This document shows positions 1 through 11,713 of a stretch of DNA of 64,000 nt, piece after piece. A program made the position numbers and the translations under genes. How positions within the stretch are numbered: position 1 is the first letter of the stretch; each line of letters opens with the position of its first letter. A model generated the notes under the pieces. That model did not search any database and was not told where the DNA came from. It was given only the letters and a program-made list of their open reading frames with translations. Origin of the DNA: ZC4RG30 sp963812195 (GTDB taxonomy: Bacteria; Pseudomonadota; Gammaproteobacteria; Steroidobacterales; Steroidobacteraceae); assembly GCA_963812195.1 (NCBI GenBank), contig CAWEUI010000013.1:62001-126000 (forward strand). Reading direction: 5' to 3'.

Positions 1-281
1 TTCAATCGTTCCTCGGTCGCGATCAGTCCGGGGTTGCCCTGCAGGGCCTGGTCGATCAGCTCGTCCAGGACCGGCGAGCCGAAGCTCTTCCACCATTGCC
101 TGTCGACGCCCGCCGCCGCGTCCTTCGGCAGCGTGGCATCCCAGGCCACCGGCATCTTCACCGGGTTCTCCACGCGGTCCATGCGATAGGAGCAGCCGGC
201 CAGCAGTCCGGCCACGACCACTCCCACGCCCAGCAGGGACCGTGTGTCGCGCCGCGCGCGTTTGCTTGCATGCTTGATCAC
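1..281 (-). CDS. Outer-membrane efflux lipoprotein (OprM/NodT family), C-terminus beyond window
   Basis: This is the start of an outer-membrane channel protein that would complete the MacAB pump encoded just upstream. I chose the GTG at 281, four bases after the macB stop. It gives a basic N-terminus, a hydrophobic stretch and a lipobox (LLAGC, Cys at residue 31), as in lipid-anchored OprM-type channels. The following residues QWWKSFGSPVLDELI and QALQGNP match the conserved start of the OprM/NodT family, where helices of the periplasmic barrel begin. Only 93 residues are inside the window, so the barrel and completeness cannot be judged. The position directly behind macA and macB supports its role as their exit duct. 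Confidence 0.85.
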   Translation of the reverse strand, partial: MIKHASKRARRDTRSLLGVGVVVAGLLAGCSYRMDRVENPVKMPVAWDATLPKDAAAGVDRQWWKSFGSPVLDELIDQALQGNPGLIATEERL

Positions 282-285
282 GAAC

Positions 286-2261
<1,976 letters not shown>

Positions 2262-2262
<1 letters not shown>

Positions 2263-3886
2263 CAGAAGGGCCTGAAGCCGAATCCGCCGCGCCGCGGATC
2301 GGAATTGCTGGTCTGGCTGCTGGCGGTTGGCGTCTCGTCGCGCTTGCCGACCACCACTTCCTCGCCTTCCTTGAGCCCATCGAGCACCTGGCCGTGAATG
2401 CGGTCGGTGACACCGATGACGACCTGGCGAGCCTCGAGCTCACCGGCGGCGTTCTTCACCATCACAGTGCCGCGACGCTGGCGCGGCTGGCCCTGATTGT
2501 CGCCGCCGAATCCGCCGCCATTGCCACCGCCCGGGCGGAAGCCGCCCGCGCCACCGCCCTGCGCGAAGCGCTGGCGCATCTGTTCGATCTGCTCCGGCGT
2601 GGGTCGCTGGCCGCCATTGAAGCCACCGCCACCGCCACCGCCCTGTGCGAAGCGCTGGCGCATCTGTTCGATCTGTTCCGGCGTGGGCCGCTGGCCGCCA
2701 TTGAAGCCACCGCCTGGACCCGGTCCACCGCTGGCCCGTTCACCGCCGGGCGCGCCCGGCGGCATCGAACCGCCATCGCCGGCCGGGCCAGCCGCGGCGG
2801 CCCGCAGCACCGGTTCCACCCGCGGCACCAGGCGCCTTCTTGCCATCCTGCTGCTGCTTGGCCGCCATGGCGCGCGCGATCTGCTGCCCCTGTTGCAGGG
2901 CCGCCATCGGCACCGTCAGCACGTTGCGGGCCTGCGAAACCACGAAGAACACCTGCGCGGTCATCGACGGCATCAGGCTGCTGCCTTCGTTCTCGACGTC
3001 GAACAGCACCGGGTAGAGCACCACGCTGTTCTGTGTCTTCGGGGTCGGCTCGATGCGCTTGAGCTTGCCGTACCAGCGCCGGCTCGAGCCGGCACCCAAA
3101 GTCGTGAAGTACACGTTCATGCCCTTCTTCAACTTCGACACGTCCGCCTCGGACACGTCCGTGCGCACCGTCATCGTATTGAGGTTGGCGATACGCAGCA
3201 CGTTCGGCACGACTCTGCGAGGCGTTGACGGTCTGGCCCACCCGGACCGCCAGGCTCATCACCGTGCCGTCGATGGGCGCAACGATATTGGTGTACTGCA
3301 GGTTGGTGGCCTCGATGCGCATGTTGGCTTCCTGCTGGGCAATCTGCGCCTTGGACTGCTCGATCTGGAACTTCGCGTTCTCCAGGGAGGTCTTGGCATT
3401 CACCAGCGATTCATTCGTGGTGGCGTCTTCCTTGAACAGGTTCTGCTGGCGCTCGTAGTCGCGCTGGGCCTTCTCCAGGTTGTTCTTCTGGGTCTCGAGG
3501 CTCGCCCTGGCCGCCTTCAGGCTGGCCTCGTTGGCCTCGACGCGGGCCTTGGAAGTGGTGGCGTCGATCGTGGCCAGAATGTCACCCGCCTTGACCATGT
3601 CACCCACGTCGACATTGAGCTTGTCGATCTGGCCGGACACCTGCGCACCCACGTCCACGTAATCGCGCGGCTCGAGCGTGCCGGTGGCGGTGACCAGGTC
3701 CTCGATGTCGCCCTTCTGCACGGCCGCGAACAGGTACTGGCCCTGCTGCGCTTCCCTGGCCCGATATGCATGCACGCCGTACCACGTACCGCCGGCAATC
3801 ACCACGGCTGCGGCCGCGATGATCAGGTTGCGCGTCCGCCTGGTCTTGCGTTGGCTTGCGCGTGGAGCGTTCGTGCTGTCATTCAT
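2262..3886 (-). CDS. macA: MacA-like periplasmic adaptor with glycine-rich C-terminal tail (two frame breaks)
   Basis: This is the membrane-fusion adaptor of the MacAB-type pump. It has one N-terminal membrane helix (about 21-37), a biotinyl-lipoyl half-motif (VSGQIDKLNVDVGD), a long coiled-coil hairpin (about 115-200) and a second lipoyl half (IVAPIDGTVMSLAV). The frame breaks near 3212-3218, where one extra base falls just after NASQ and the protein continues with PNVLRIANL. It breaks again somewhere between about 2700 and 2846 in an Ala/Gly linker. Both fit single-base insertions. The C-terminal part carries a Gly-rich tail with a duplicated 28-residue unit before the last beta domain, which is unusual compared with E. 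coli MacA. It heads the minus-strand operon macA-macB-OMF. Confidence 0.85.
2551..2714 (-). repeat. 84-bp in-frame tandem duplication in macA
   Basis: Two adjacent copies with an 84-base period (2551-2634 and 2635-2714, the second slightly short) encode the 28-residue unit containing FNGGQRPTPEQIEQMRQRF followed by AQGGG. The copies differ at only a few bases, mostly silent, so the duplication is fairly recent or under selection to stay alike. The unit looks like a short amphipathic helix (PTPEQIEQMRQRF) held between flexible glycine linkers. Confidence 0.85.
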
Positions 3887-4010
3887 GAGCTAGAGGTTCC
3901 GTGTGCGGGAAGGAGAGATGGCGGGATTTGCCCATCGAGCGGGCGCCTTCCCACGTGCGGCAGGATGGCGGGGGAGTGTGGAAGCAATGTGGAGGCGGAC
4001 TTGCACAATG

Positions 4011-4031
4011 TTTACCTTTTCGCGCGGTAAA
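4011..4031. promoter_or_regulatory. Possible operator between macA and baeS
   Basis: TTTACC and GGTAAA form a 6-base inverted repeat separated by 9 bases in the 161-base divergent region, 17 bases before the sensor-kinase start. It is AT-rich against its surroundings. It could bind BaeR or another regulator of either gene set. A 6-base repeat can occur by chance, so this is only suggestive. Confidence 0.25.
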
Positions 4032-4047
4032 TTGGCTACCCAGAGAC

Positions 4048-5694
4048 ATGGCTGATCTTCCCCCAGAACACTTGCCGGATACGGTCGCGCCGACCGGGCC
4101 CGGCCCGTGGCGTCGGGGCTTGGACACGCTGCGCGTGAAACTGTTCCTGGCTATTGCGGGCGCACATCTGGTGCTCGTGGCCATCGTGTACCTGATCTAC
4201 AGCTGGAGCTTCGACAAGAGCCTCTCCGAGTACGTCAGCCGCTCCGAACAGGCCCGGCTCTCCCCGGTCATCTCGCAGCTGGCCGAAGGTTATCGTCGGC
4301 AGGGCGACTGGAGCTGGCTTACCACCGACTGCCCGCTGGCCGACGTATCGCGCGGACGTATCGACTGGGGCATGTTGAAGGCCACGGATTGCCCGCGCTG
4401 GCTGGGGCTGTTGCGCGAGGTGCTCGGGTGGCGCGTATCGCGGCCCGCCTCGAGTGCCCACGCGACCACTGCGCAGGGCGGCGGCGCAACGGCGCCAGCG
4501 CGGGAACATTCCGGCAACAACACCGGATCGACCGGCCCGGATCGGGTGCCGTGGACGTTCCAGGGCAACGACGCGCCCCTGCCACCGCTGACGATCGACT
4601 GGCGCGTGATGCTGTTCGATGCCGCCGGCAAGGTGCTGATCCTGTATCCCCTGGGCGATGTGAAGGATGCCGAGGCCGCGGTGCGATTGCCGATCCGCGT
4701 GGATGGCCGGGTGGCTGGATACCTGGGGTACATCCCCCGCCTGCACATGCTGCAGTCCCTGGAATCGATCACCGCCAAACAACAGTCGCGGCGTATCGGC
4801 GTGATCGGGCTGGGCATGTTCGCGGCGGTGCTGATCATCGCCGCGTTGATCGCGCACTGGCTTTCGGGGCGTCTGCGCGTGCTCGGTCAGGGCGCGGCGG
4901 CGCTGGCGCGCGGCGACTACGCGACGCGGATTCCGGTGCGGGGCCACGACGAGCTGGAACGCCTGGCCGGGGATTTCAATCATCTGGCCGAAGCGCTCGA
5001 AGCCGCGCGGCGCGGGCGCCAGCAGTGGATTGCCGACATCGCGCACGAACTGCGCACACCACTGACCGCGCTGCGCGCCGAGATCGAAGCCGTGCAGGAC
5101 GGGGTGCGCCCGCTCACGCAATCGAGCATTGCCTCGGTGGCCCAGGAAGTGCAGCGCCTGACGCGCCTGGTGGAGGATCTGCGCCTGCTGACATTGTCCG
5201 ACCTGGGTGCGCTCACCTACCGCAAAGAGCCTCTGGAACTGGACGAAGCCATCGCCGATGCACTGGCCGCCGGCCGCGCGGCCATCGAGCAGAAACAGCT
5301 GGACGTGCAGTTGCGCATTGGCACGGACATCACCGTGGAGGCCGACCCGGACCGGCTGGCGCAGGTGTTCGCCAACCTGCTGCAGAACACGTTGCGCTAC
5401 ACGTCGGCACCGGCGACGTTGCGCGTGAGCGCCGGCATCGAAGGCCGCGAGGCGCGCATCGACTGGGAGGATTCGGCGCCGGGCGTGCGGGATGCCGATC
5501 TGCCGCGGCTCACCGAGCGCCTGTACCGCGTCGATACTTCCCGTTCCAGCGCCAGCGGTGGCAGCGGTCTGGGTCTGGCCATCGTCCTGGCCATCGTGCA
5601 CGCCCATGGCGGGCGCCTGCAGGCCCTGCACAGCGCTCTGGGCGGGCTGCACTGGCGCATCTGGCTGCCGCTGTCGGATCATCCGCGGGCATGA
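4048..5694 (+). CDS. baeS: BaeS-like envelope-stress sensor histidine kinase
   Basis: This membrane sensor kinase probably detects envelope damage or toxic compounds and phosphorylates the response regulator encoded next. A first membrane helix (about 31-50) and a second (about 251-272) enclose a periplasmic region of about 200 residues. A HAMP domain, the phospho-acceptor His in IAHELRTPL (His 333) and an ATPase domain (NLLQNTLRY; GSGLGLAIV) follow. I chose the ATG at 4048 rather than the in-frame ATG at 3901, because the extra residues are charged and unlike a membrane-protein N-terminus. The gene overlaps its regulator by 4 bases and is divergent from macAB, so control of that pump is likely but not shown. 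Confidence 0.85.
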   Translation: MADLPPEHLPDTVAPTGPGPWRRGLDTLRVKLFLAIAGAHLVLVAIVYLIYSWSFDKSLSEYVSRSEQARLSPVISQLAEGYRRQGDWSWLTTDCPLADVSRGRIDWGMLKATDCPRWLGLLREVLGWRVSRPASSAHATTAQGGGATAPAREHSGNNTGSTGPDRVPWTFQGNDAPLPPLTIDWRVMLFDAAGKVLILYPLGDVKDAEAAVRLPIRVDGRVAGYLGYIPRLHMLQSLESITAKQQSRRIGVIGLGMFAAVLIIAALIAHWLSGRLRVLGQGAAALARGDYATRIPVRGHDELERLAGDFNHLAEALEAARRGRQQWIADIAHELRTPLTALRAEIEAVQDGVRPLTQSSIASVAQEVQRLTRLVEDLRLLTLSDLGALTYRKEPLELDEAIADALAAGRAAIEQKQLDVQLRIGTDITVEADPDRLAQVFANLLQNTLRYTSAPATLRVSAGIEGREARIDWEDSAPGVRDADLPRLTERLYRVDTSRSSASGGSGLGLAIVLAIVHAHGGRLQALHSALGGLHWRIWLPLSDHPRA

Positions 5695-6395
5695 ATGCCG
5701 CCGCGAGCGACAACGCCAACATCCTGATCGTCGAAGACGAGGACAAGATCGCCGAAGTGCTGCGCGATTATCTGCGCCAGCACGGCTACGCCACCGAGCG
5801 CCTGGGCCGCGGCGATGAAGTCATCGACTGGGTCCGCACCCATCCTGTCGACCTGGTGCTGCTCGACGTGATGCTGCCGGGCAGGAGCGGCCTGGAGGTG
5901 TGCCGCGAACTGCGCAACACCTCGGATGCGGCGATCATCATGGTCACCGCCCGGGTGGACGAGATCGACCGCCTGCTGGGGCTGGAACTGGGCGCGGACG
6001 ATTACATCTGCAAGCCGTTCAGCCCGCGCGAGGTGGTGGCGCGGGTCGGCACCGTGCTGCGCCGGACCCGGCGTCCGCCCGATGCGCCCGCTCGCCCGGC
6101 CAGCGGCGGGCTGGTGCTGGACGAGGCGAGCTGGCGCGCTTCGCTGGACGGCAAGCCACTGGAACTCACCGCGGTGGAGTTCAAGCTGCTCTCCGTGCTG
6201 GCCAACCAGCCCGGGCGCATCTACTCGCGCGAGCAGCTGATGGACGCCATGTATCGCGACGAGCGCATCGTCGCCGACCGCACCGTGGACAGCCACGTGA
6301 AGAAGCTCCGGCGCAAGCTGGCCGAGGCCGTGCCCGACGCCGAGTTCATCCATTCGGTGTACGGGGTGGGCTACTGCTACGAGGATCGGCGCTAG
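5691..6395 (+). CDS. baeR: BaeR-like OmpR-family response regulator
   Basis: This is a transcription factor with a receiver domain (phospho-Asp 59 in VLLDVMLPG, conserved Lys 108) and a C-terminal winged helix (EQLMDAMYRDERIV, DRTVDSHVKKLRRK). The stretches EIDRLLGLELGADDYICKPF and SPREVVARV are close to E. coli BaeR, including the linker into the second domain, so the family call is good. The 234-residue length is normal. The ATGA overlap with the kinase gene indicates one transcript. In E. coli, BaeR activates multidrug efflux genes; here a macAB-type pump lies divergently next to the pair and is the obvious candidate target. Confidence 0.88.
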   Translation: MNAAASDNANILIVEDEDKIAEVLRDYLRQHGYATERLGRGDEVIDWVRTHPVDLVLLDVMLPGRSGLEVCRELRNTSDAAIIMVTARVDEIDRLLGLELGADDYICKPFSPREVVARVGTVLRRTRRPPDAPARPASGGLVLDEASWRASLDGKPLELTAVEFKLLSVLANQPGRIYSREQLMDAMYRDERIVADRTVDSHVKKLRRKLAEAVPDAEFIHSVYGVGYCYEDRR

Positions 6396-6507
6396 CGCGG
6401 CTTGCGGGGGTTCGCGTGCCGAATATGTCGGCCAGGTCATTTACGGCCACGGCATTTTGGTCGAAACTCGCCTGCTCGGGGGTATCGAGTCGGCGGGGTT
6501 GATCGGG

Positions 6508-8928
6508 GTGTCCGAGCGCTTTCACGCGGGGATGGTCTCGGCGGCGATGTTGTTCGCGCTGGGCATTGCCGTGCCCGCCGCGGGCGCGCCAGCCGCGGAT
6601 GCGCATTCGGCGGACTGGGACCAGCTCTCGCAGGTGTGCGCCAAGTGCCACAACAGCACCGACTGGGCCGGCGGCCTGGCCTTCGACACCATGGACATGC
6701 AGCACATCGGGGCCGACGCCAAGGTGTGGGAAAAGGCCGTGCGCAAGTTGCGCGGGCACCTGATGCCCCCGCCGGGCGAGAAGCGCCCACCGCAGAAGAC
6801 CATCGACGGGGTGGTGTCGTGGCTGGAAGGTCAGCTCGACACCTACGCGGCCGCGCATCCGGATCCGGGCTACGTGGGTCTGCATCGTCTGAACCGCGAC
6901 GAATACGCCCGCGAGATCCAGCGCATTCTCGGCCTGCATGTGGACGCGCAAAGCCTGCTGCCCAGGGACGTGGCCAGTGAGGGTTTCGTGAACCAGGCCG
7001 CCACGCTGCGCATCTCGCCGGGCTTCCTCGACCAGTACATCACCGCGGCCCGCACCGTGGCGCGGCAGGCGGTCGGCCGGCTGGACAGCAAGCCCAGCAG
7101 CCACGAGTACCGCGCGGATACATCGCTGGATCAGTCCAGGCATGTCGACGGGCTGCCGCTGGGCACGCGCGGCGGCTTCTGGGTGGACCACGACTTTCCG
7201 GCCGACGGCGACTACGTGTTCAGCATCCGCGAATTCTTCTTCATGGGCGCCGGTTACGTGACCAAGGTGGATGCGCCGCACACGGTCGTGCTGACCATCG
7301 ACGGGCGGCGCGTGTTCCAGCAGTCCGTGGGCGGCCCGGACGACCAGAAGGCCGTCGACCAGCGTCAGGCCATTGCCGCCGACGATCTGCAGAAGCGCTT
7401 CGATCACATCACCGTGAAGGTGAAGGCGGGCCGGCGCCGTATCGGCGTTGCCTTCATCCAGCGCTCCTTCGCCGAATCCGACTCGCCGCTGCAGCCCATC
7501 GCCGAGCTGCCGGAGATGGAGCGTGCGCCGAACATTCCGGGGTTCACGGTCTCCGGCCCCTTCAACCCCACCAGCCTGGGCGACACCGCAAGCCGGCGGC
7601 ACATCTTCATCTGTCATCCGGCCACGCCCGATGAGGAGATGCCCTGCGCGCGCAAGATCCTGCGCTCGCTGGCTGCCGCTGCTTTCCGCCGGCCGGTGAC
7701 CGACGACGATCTGGCCGCGCCGATGGCGTTCTACTCCAGTGCGCGCAAGACCGAGGACTTCGAGGGCGGCATAGAAAGTGGCCTGACCGCCATCCTGTCC
7801 TCCACCAAGTTCCTGCTGCGCGAAGTGCCGGTGGTGGCGCGCGCCGGCGACATCGAACACCTGAGCGACCTGGAACTGGCTTCGCGCCTGGCGTTCTTCC
7901 TGTGGGGCGCCGGACCGGACCAGCAGCTGGTGGATCTGGCGCACGCAGGGCATCTGCATGAGCCGGCCGTGATGCAGGCCCAGGTGCAGCGGATGCTTGG
8001 CGATCCGCGTGCCGCCACGCTGGTGGACAATTTTGCGTTCCAGTGGCTCGCCGTGGCGCGCGCCGACAACATCCTGCCCGACCCGACGCTGTATCCGAAT
8101 TTCGATCGCAACCTGCGCGACGCCCTCACCGAGGAACTGCGCCTGTTCCTGCGCCACGAGCTGGTGCCGGGGCGAAGCCTGCTGGACCTGCTGCGCTCGG
8201 ACACCACGTACCTGAACGAACGCCTGGCACGCCACTACCGCATACCCGATGTGCAGGGCTCGCAGTTCCGCCCGGTGAAGCTCACCGACCCGAACCGCTT
8301 CGGCCTGCTGGGCAAGGGCGAGCTGATGCTGGCCACGTCGTACGGCAATCGCACCTCGCCGGTGTTGCGCGGGGCCTGGGTCATGGAAACCCTGTTCGGC
8401 ACGCCGCCGACCTCGCCGCCGCCGGGTGTGCCGCAGTTCAAGGAGAACGAACCGGGCAAGAATCTGGGAACCGTGCGCGCGCGGCTGGAATTGCACCGCG
8501 AGCAGAAGTCCTGCAATGCATGCCACGGCATCATCGATCCGCTGGGCTTCGCGCTGGAGAACTACGACGTGTCCGGGGCATGGCGCACGCGCGATCTGGA
8601 CGCCGGCGAGGAAATCGACGCGCGCGGTGAGCTGGCCAGCGGCCAGACCGTGAGCAGTCCGGCCGACCTGTCGCACGCCATCCTGTCGCGGCCCGACCAG
8701 TTCGTGCAGGCCTTCACCGAGAAGCTGCTGACCTATGCCCTCGGGCGGCAGCTGACCTACAAGGACATGCCGGTGGTACGCGCCATCGTGCGCCAGGCGG
8801 CGCAGCGGGATTATGATTTCGACGCCATCGTGGACGGCATCGTCGCCAGCGAGCCTTTCCGGATGCGGCGCCTGCCCGTGGTGGCGCCCGAACCCAAACG
8901 TGTCGCGCAGGTCGACACCGGGAGATGA
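6508..8928 (+). CDS. Exported DUF1592-type protein with two cytochrome c motifs (planctomycete-type)
   Basis: This large exported protein has the domain order typical of the planctomycete-type DUF1587/DUF1595/DUF1592/DUF1588/DUF1585 family. After a signal peptide there is a haem-binding CAKCH (44-48). The DUF1587 stretch LHRLNRDEYAREI follows, then a beta-rich region, the DUF1592 core (GGIESGLTAILSS), a second CxxCH (CNACH, 669-673) in DUF1588, and a C-terminal DUF1585 (YALGRQLTYKDMPVVR). The function of the family is unknown; the haem sites suggest periplasmic electron transfer. The start is uncertain: GTG 6508 gives a basic N-region before the hydrophobic core, ATG 6532 is the alternative, and in-frame TTG 6457 seems too long. 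It leads a four-gene set with 3-base spacings. Confidence 0.82.
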   Translation: MSERFHAGMVSAAMLFALGIAVPAAGAPAADAHSADWDQLSQVCAKCHNSTDWAGGLAFDTMDMQHIGADAKVWEKAVRKLRGHLMPPPGEKRPPQKTIDGVVSWLEGQLDTYAAAHPDPGYVGLHRLNRDEYAREIQRILGLHVDAQSLLPRDVASEGFVNQAATLRISPGFLDQYITAARTVARQAVGRLDSKPSSHEYRADTSLDQSRHVDGLPLGTRGGFWVDHDFPADGDYVFSIREFFFMGAGYVTKVDAPHTVVLTIDGRRVFQQSVGGPDDQKAVDQRQAIAADDLQKRFDHITVKVKAGRRRIGVAFIQRSFAESDSPLQPIAELPEMERAPNIPGFTVSGPFNPTSLGDTASRRHIFICHPATPDEEMPCARKILRSLAAAAFRRPVTDDDLAAPMAFYSSARKTEDFEGGIESGLTAILSSTKFLLREVPVVARAGDIEHLSDLELASRLAFFLWGAGPDQQLVDLAHAGHLHEPAVMQAQVQRMLGDPRAATLVDNFAFQWLAVARADNILPDPTLYPNFDRNLRDALTEELRLFLRHELVPGRSLLDLLRSDTTYLNERLARHYRIPDVQGSQFRPVKLTDPNRFGLLGKGELMLATSYGNRTSPVLRGAWVMETLFGTPPTSPPPGVPQFKENEPGKNLGTVRARLELHREQKSCNACHGIIDPLGFALENYDVSGAWRTRDLDAGEEIDARGELASGQTVSSPADLSHAILSRPDQFVQAFTEKLLTYALGRQLTYKDMPVVRAIVRQAAQRDYDFDAIVDGIVASEPFRMRRLPVVAPEPKRVAQVDTGR

Positions 8929-8931
8929 GCC

Positions 8932-10254
8932 ATGTTCATCACCAAGCGTCATCTGTCCCGTCGTACCGTGCTGCGCGGCCTCGGCGTTGGTCTGTCACTG
9001 CCGCTGCTGGATGCCATGATCCCGGCCGGCACTGCGCTGGCGAAAACCGTCGCCGCGCCGAAGGCGCGCCTGGGGTTCTTCTATTTCCCGCATGGCGCGG
9101 TGATGGAGAAATGGACGCCGACGCAGACCGGCCGTGATTTCCAGCCCCAGTTCATCAACCAGGCGCTGGGTCGCTTCCACGATCAGCTCACCATCGTCAG
9201 CAACCTGGGCAACAAGCCGGCCGAGAGCCGCGCGGTGCACGCGCTGGTGCCGGCCACGTGGTTGTCCTGCGTGCATCCGCGCGAATCGCTCGAGCCCTAC
9301 ATGGCGCCGACCATCGACCAGATCGCCGCCAAACACATCAGCACCGACACGCCCTGGCCGTCGATCGAATCGGCGACGGCGCAGGGGCAGGGCACCGGCA
9401 GTGCCTGCGAGCGCGGCTACGGCTGCACCTACACCTCGACGCTGTCGTTCAGCAACGCCACCACGCCGCTGCCCATCGAGGACAATCCGCGGCGCCTGTT
9501 CCTGCGGCTGTTCGGCCAGGGCGATTCGGCCAGCGAGCGGCGCTTCATCGCCAACCAGACCGGCAGCCTGCTGGACATGATCGCCGGCGAAGTGCAGGGG
9601 CTGCGCAACGAGCTGGGCCCGCAGGACCGCAACACGCTGAACGATTACCTGGACAGCGTGCGCGAGATCGAGCGCCGCCTGCAGTCCAAGTCGCAGGGCG
9701 ACATGGCCAAGGTCAAGCTGCCGGAAGTGCCGGGCGCCACCTCGGAGAGTTTCGACGAGCACCTGCGCATGATGTTCGACCTGATCCTGCTGGCCTATCA
9801 GGGCGATCTGACGCGCGTGCAGAGCTTCATGATCGCCCCGGAGGTCAGCGAGCGCACCTACGGCTTCATCGGCGTGCCGGATGCCTTCCACGCGATTTCG
9901 CACCACCAGAACAAGCCGGACCGCAAGGAGCGGCTGTCGAAGATCCAGAAGTACCACACCGACGTGTTCGCCGACTTCCTGGCCAAGATGCAGAAGGTTT
10001 CCGACGGCGAGAACGACATGCTCACCAATTCGATGCTGCTGTTCGGCAGCAACATGAGCAACAGCAATGCCCACAACCAGTACCCGCTGCCCAGCGCGGT
10101 AGTGGGCCGTGGCGGCGGCAAGTTGCGCGGTGGCCAGCACATCAACTTCGCCGAGCGTACGCCGCTGGCCAACCTGCACCTGACGCTGCTGCAGCGCGCC
10201 GGCGTGCCGATCGAGTCGGTCGGCGACAGCACCGGCGCGATCACGGAGATGTAG
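8932..10254 (+). CDS. Tat-exported DUF1552 protein
   Basis: A 440-residue protein of the DUF1552 family, whose biochemical role is not known. The N-terminus has a twin-arginine signal (SRRTVLRGLG followed by a hydrophobic stretch and an Ala-rich cleavage region near residue 35), so it is folded in the cytoplasm, probably with a cofactor, and then exported. The mature start RLGFFYFPHGAVMEKW is the conserved opening of the family. DUF1552 genes are regularly partnered with DUF1592 genes in planctomycetes, myxobacteria and some proteobacteria, as here, three bases behind the DUF1592 stop with a good GGGAG ribosome-binding site. Both products should meet in the periplasm or outer envelope. Confidence 0.85.
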   Translation: MFITKRHLSRRTVLRGLGVGLSLPLLDAMIPAGTALAKTVAAPKARLGFFYFPHGAVMEKWTPTQTGRDFQPQFINQALGRFHDQLTIVSNLGNKPAESRAVHALVPATWLSCVHPRESLEPYMAPTIDQIAAKHISTDTPWPSIESATAQGQGTGSACERGYGCTYTSTLSFSNATTPLPIEDNPRRLFLRLFGQGDSASERRFIANQTGSLLDMIAGEVQGLRNELGPQDRNTLNDYLDSVREIERRLQSKSQGDMAKVKLPEVPGATSESFDEHLRMMFDLILLAYQGDLTRVQSFMIAPEVSERTYGFIGVPDAFHAISHHQNKPDRKERLSKIQKYHTDVFADFLAKMQKVSDGENDMLTNSMLLFGSNMSNSNAHNQYPLPSAVVGRGGGKLRGGQHINFAERTPLANLHLTLLQRAGVPIESVGDSTGAITEM

Positions 10255-10256
10255 CC

Positions 10257-11710
10257 ATGCGCATTGCGGGCAGGTGCGCTCTGGCGGCGTTGACGCTGCT
10301 GGCGCTGAGCGCAGCGGCGGGCGCGGCGCCGGATCGTTCCGACCAGCTTTCCGACGCAGCGGGCGACGGCACCACGCCGTTGCACTGGGCCGTATACGAC
10401 GGCGACGTGGCGCGGTTGAAGCGGCTGATCGCTTCCGGTGCCGACGTCAACGCACAGAACGACTACGGCGCGACGCCGCTGTCCGAAGCGGCCATCACGG
10501 GCAATGTTGAAGTGATCCGCAGCCTGCTGGATGCGGGTGCGAAGGTGGACGAGGCCAACGCCGACGGCCAGACGCCGCTGATGATCATCGCGCGCACCAG
10601 CAATGTCGCGGCCGCCGAGGAGCTGCTCAAGCATGGCGCGAAGGTCGGCGAGCGCGAGGCGTGGCGTGACCAGACCGCATTGATGTGGGCCGCGGCCGAG
10701 GGCCGGCCGTCGATGGTGCGATTGCTGCTCAAGGCCGGCGCTGATCCGAACGCGCGGTCGAAGGTCAACGACTGGCCGCGGCAGGTGACCGCCGAGCCCC
10801 GCATGCAGGCGCGGCCGGCCGGCGGGTTCACGCCGCTGCTGTACGCCGCGCGCAAGGGCTGCGCCGAATGCGCGCGCATCCTGATCGAGGAAGGCCACGC
10901 CGACATGAACCTGGGCGATCCGGACAACGTCACGCCGTTGCTGCGGGCCACGCTGAACCTGAATTTCGACACCGCGGCGGTACTGGTGCGCCACGGGGCT
11001 GACGTGAACAAGTGGGATACCTGGGGCCGCGCGCCGCTGTACGCGGCCGTGGACATGAACACGGTGCCCACCGGCGGCCGCGCCGACCGGCCCTCGCCGG
11101 ACAAGACCACCGGCCTGCAGCTCATCGACATGCTGCTCAAGGCCGGCGCCAATCCCAACCAGCAGCTGAAGCTGTTCCCGCCGTATCGTTCGCTGCGTGA
11201 CGATCGCGGCGCCGACAGCCTGCTCACGGTGGGTACACGCCGCTGGTGCGCGCCGCCAAGGCCGGCGACGTGCCGGCGATGAAGCTGCTGCTGGCCGCCG
11301 GCGCCAAGGTCGACCTGCCCACCGTCAACGGCATCACGCCACTGCTGGCCGCCGCCGGCGTGGGCTCCAGCGGACTGGATACCCGCGGCCGCTACAAGAC
11401 CCAGGCGCAGGCCGTGGCCGCGGTGAAACTGCTGCTGGATGCCGGTGCCGACGTGGGCGAGCGCGACAGGAGCGGCATCACCGCGTTGCATGGCGCGGCC
11501 GGCGAGGGCTGGAACTCGCTGGTCTCGGTGCTGGCCGAACACCATGCGGATCTGTTCGCCAAGGATCTGCGTGGCCGCATACCAGTGGATCTGACGCTGG
11601 GCTCGAGCAGTGCCTCCGGCCGAGGCGGTGCCACGCCACCGCGTCCGGAGACCGAGGCGCTGCTGCGGCGCCTGATGGCCGCCGCCCAGCCAGCCAGCGC
11701 GGCGCTGTAG
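10257..11710 (+). CDS. Exported ankyrin-repeat protein (one frame break)
   Basis: About 484 residues made almost wholly of ankyrin repeats behind a Sec signal peptide (hydrophobic core about 8-20, cleavage near AGAAP). Units such as DGTTPLHWAVYDGDV and YGATPLSEAAITGNV recur about ten times. Ankyrin repeats bind other proteins, so this is likely a scaffold or inhibitor in the periplasm for its neighbours. The frame breaks near 11231: the sequence reads LLTVG and then should continue with YTPLVRAAKAGD, which needs one more base in a G run. Start ATG 10257 lies two bases after the DUF1552 stop. There is no catalytic signature. Confidence 0.82.
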
Positions 11711-11713
11711 ATC

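Noticed and set aside
6346..8952. An 868-codon minus-strand frame opposite the DUF1592 gene
   Set aside because: The plus-strand product has ordered DUF1587-DUF1585 domains and two haem motifs; the reverse frame is an unbroken artefact of high G+C third positions.
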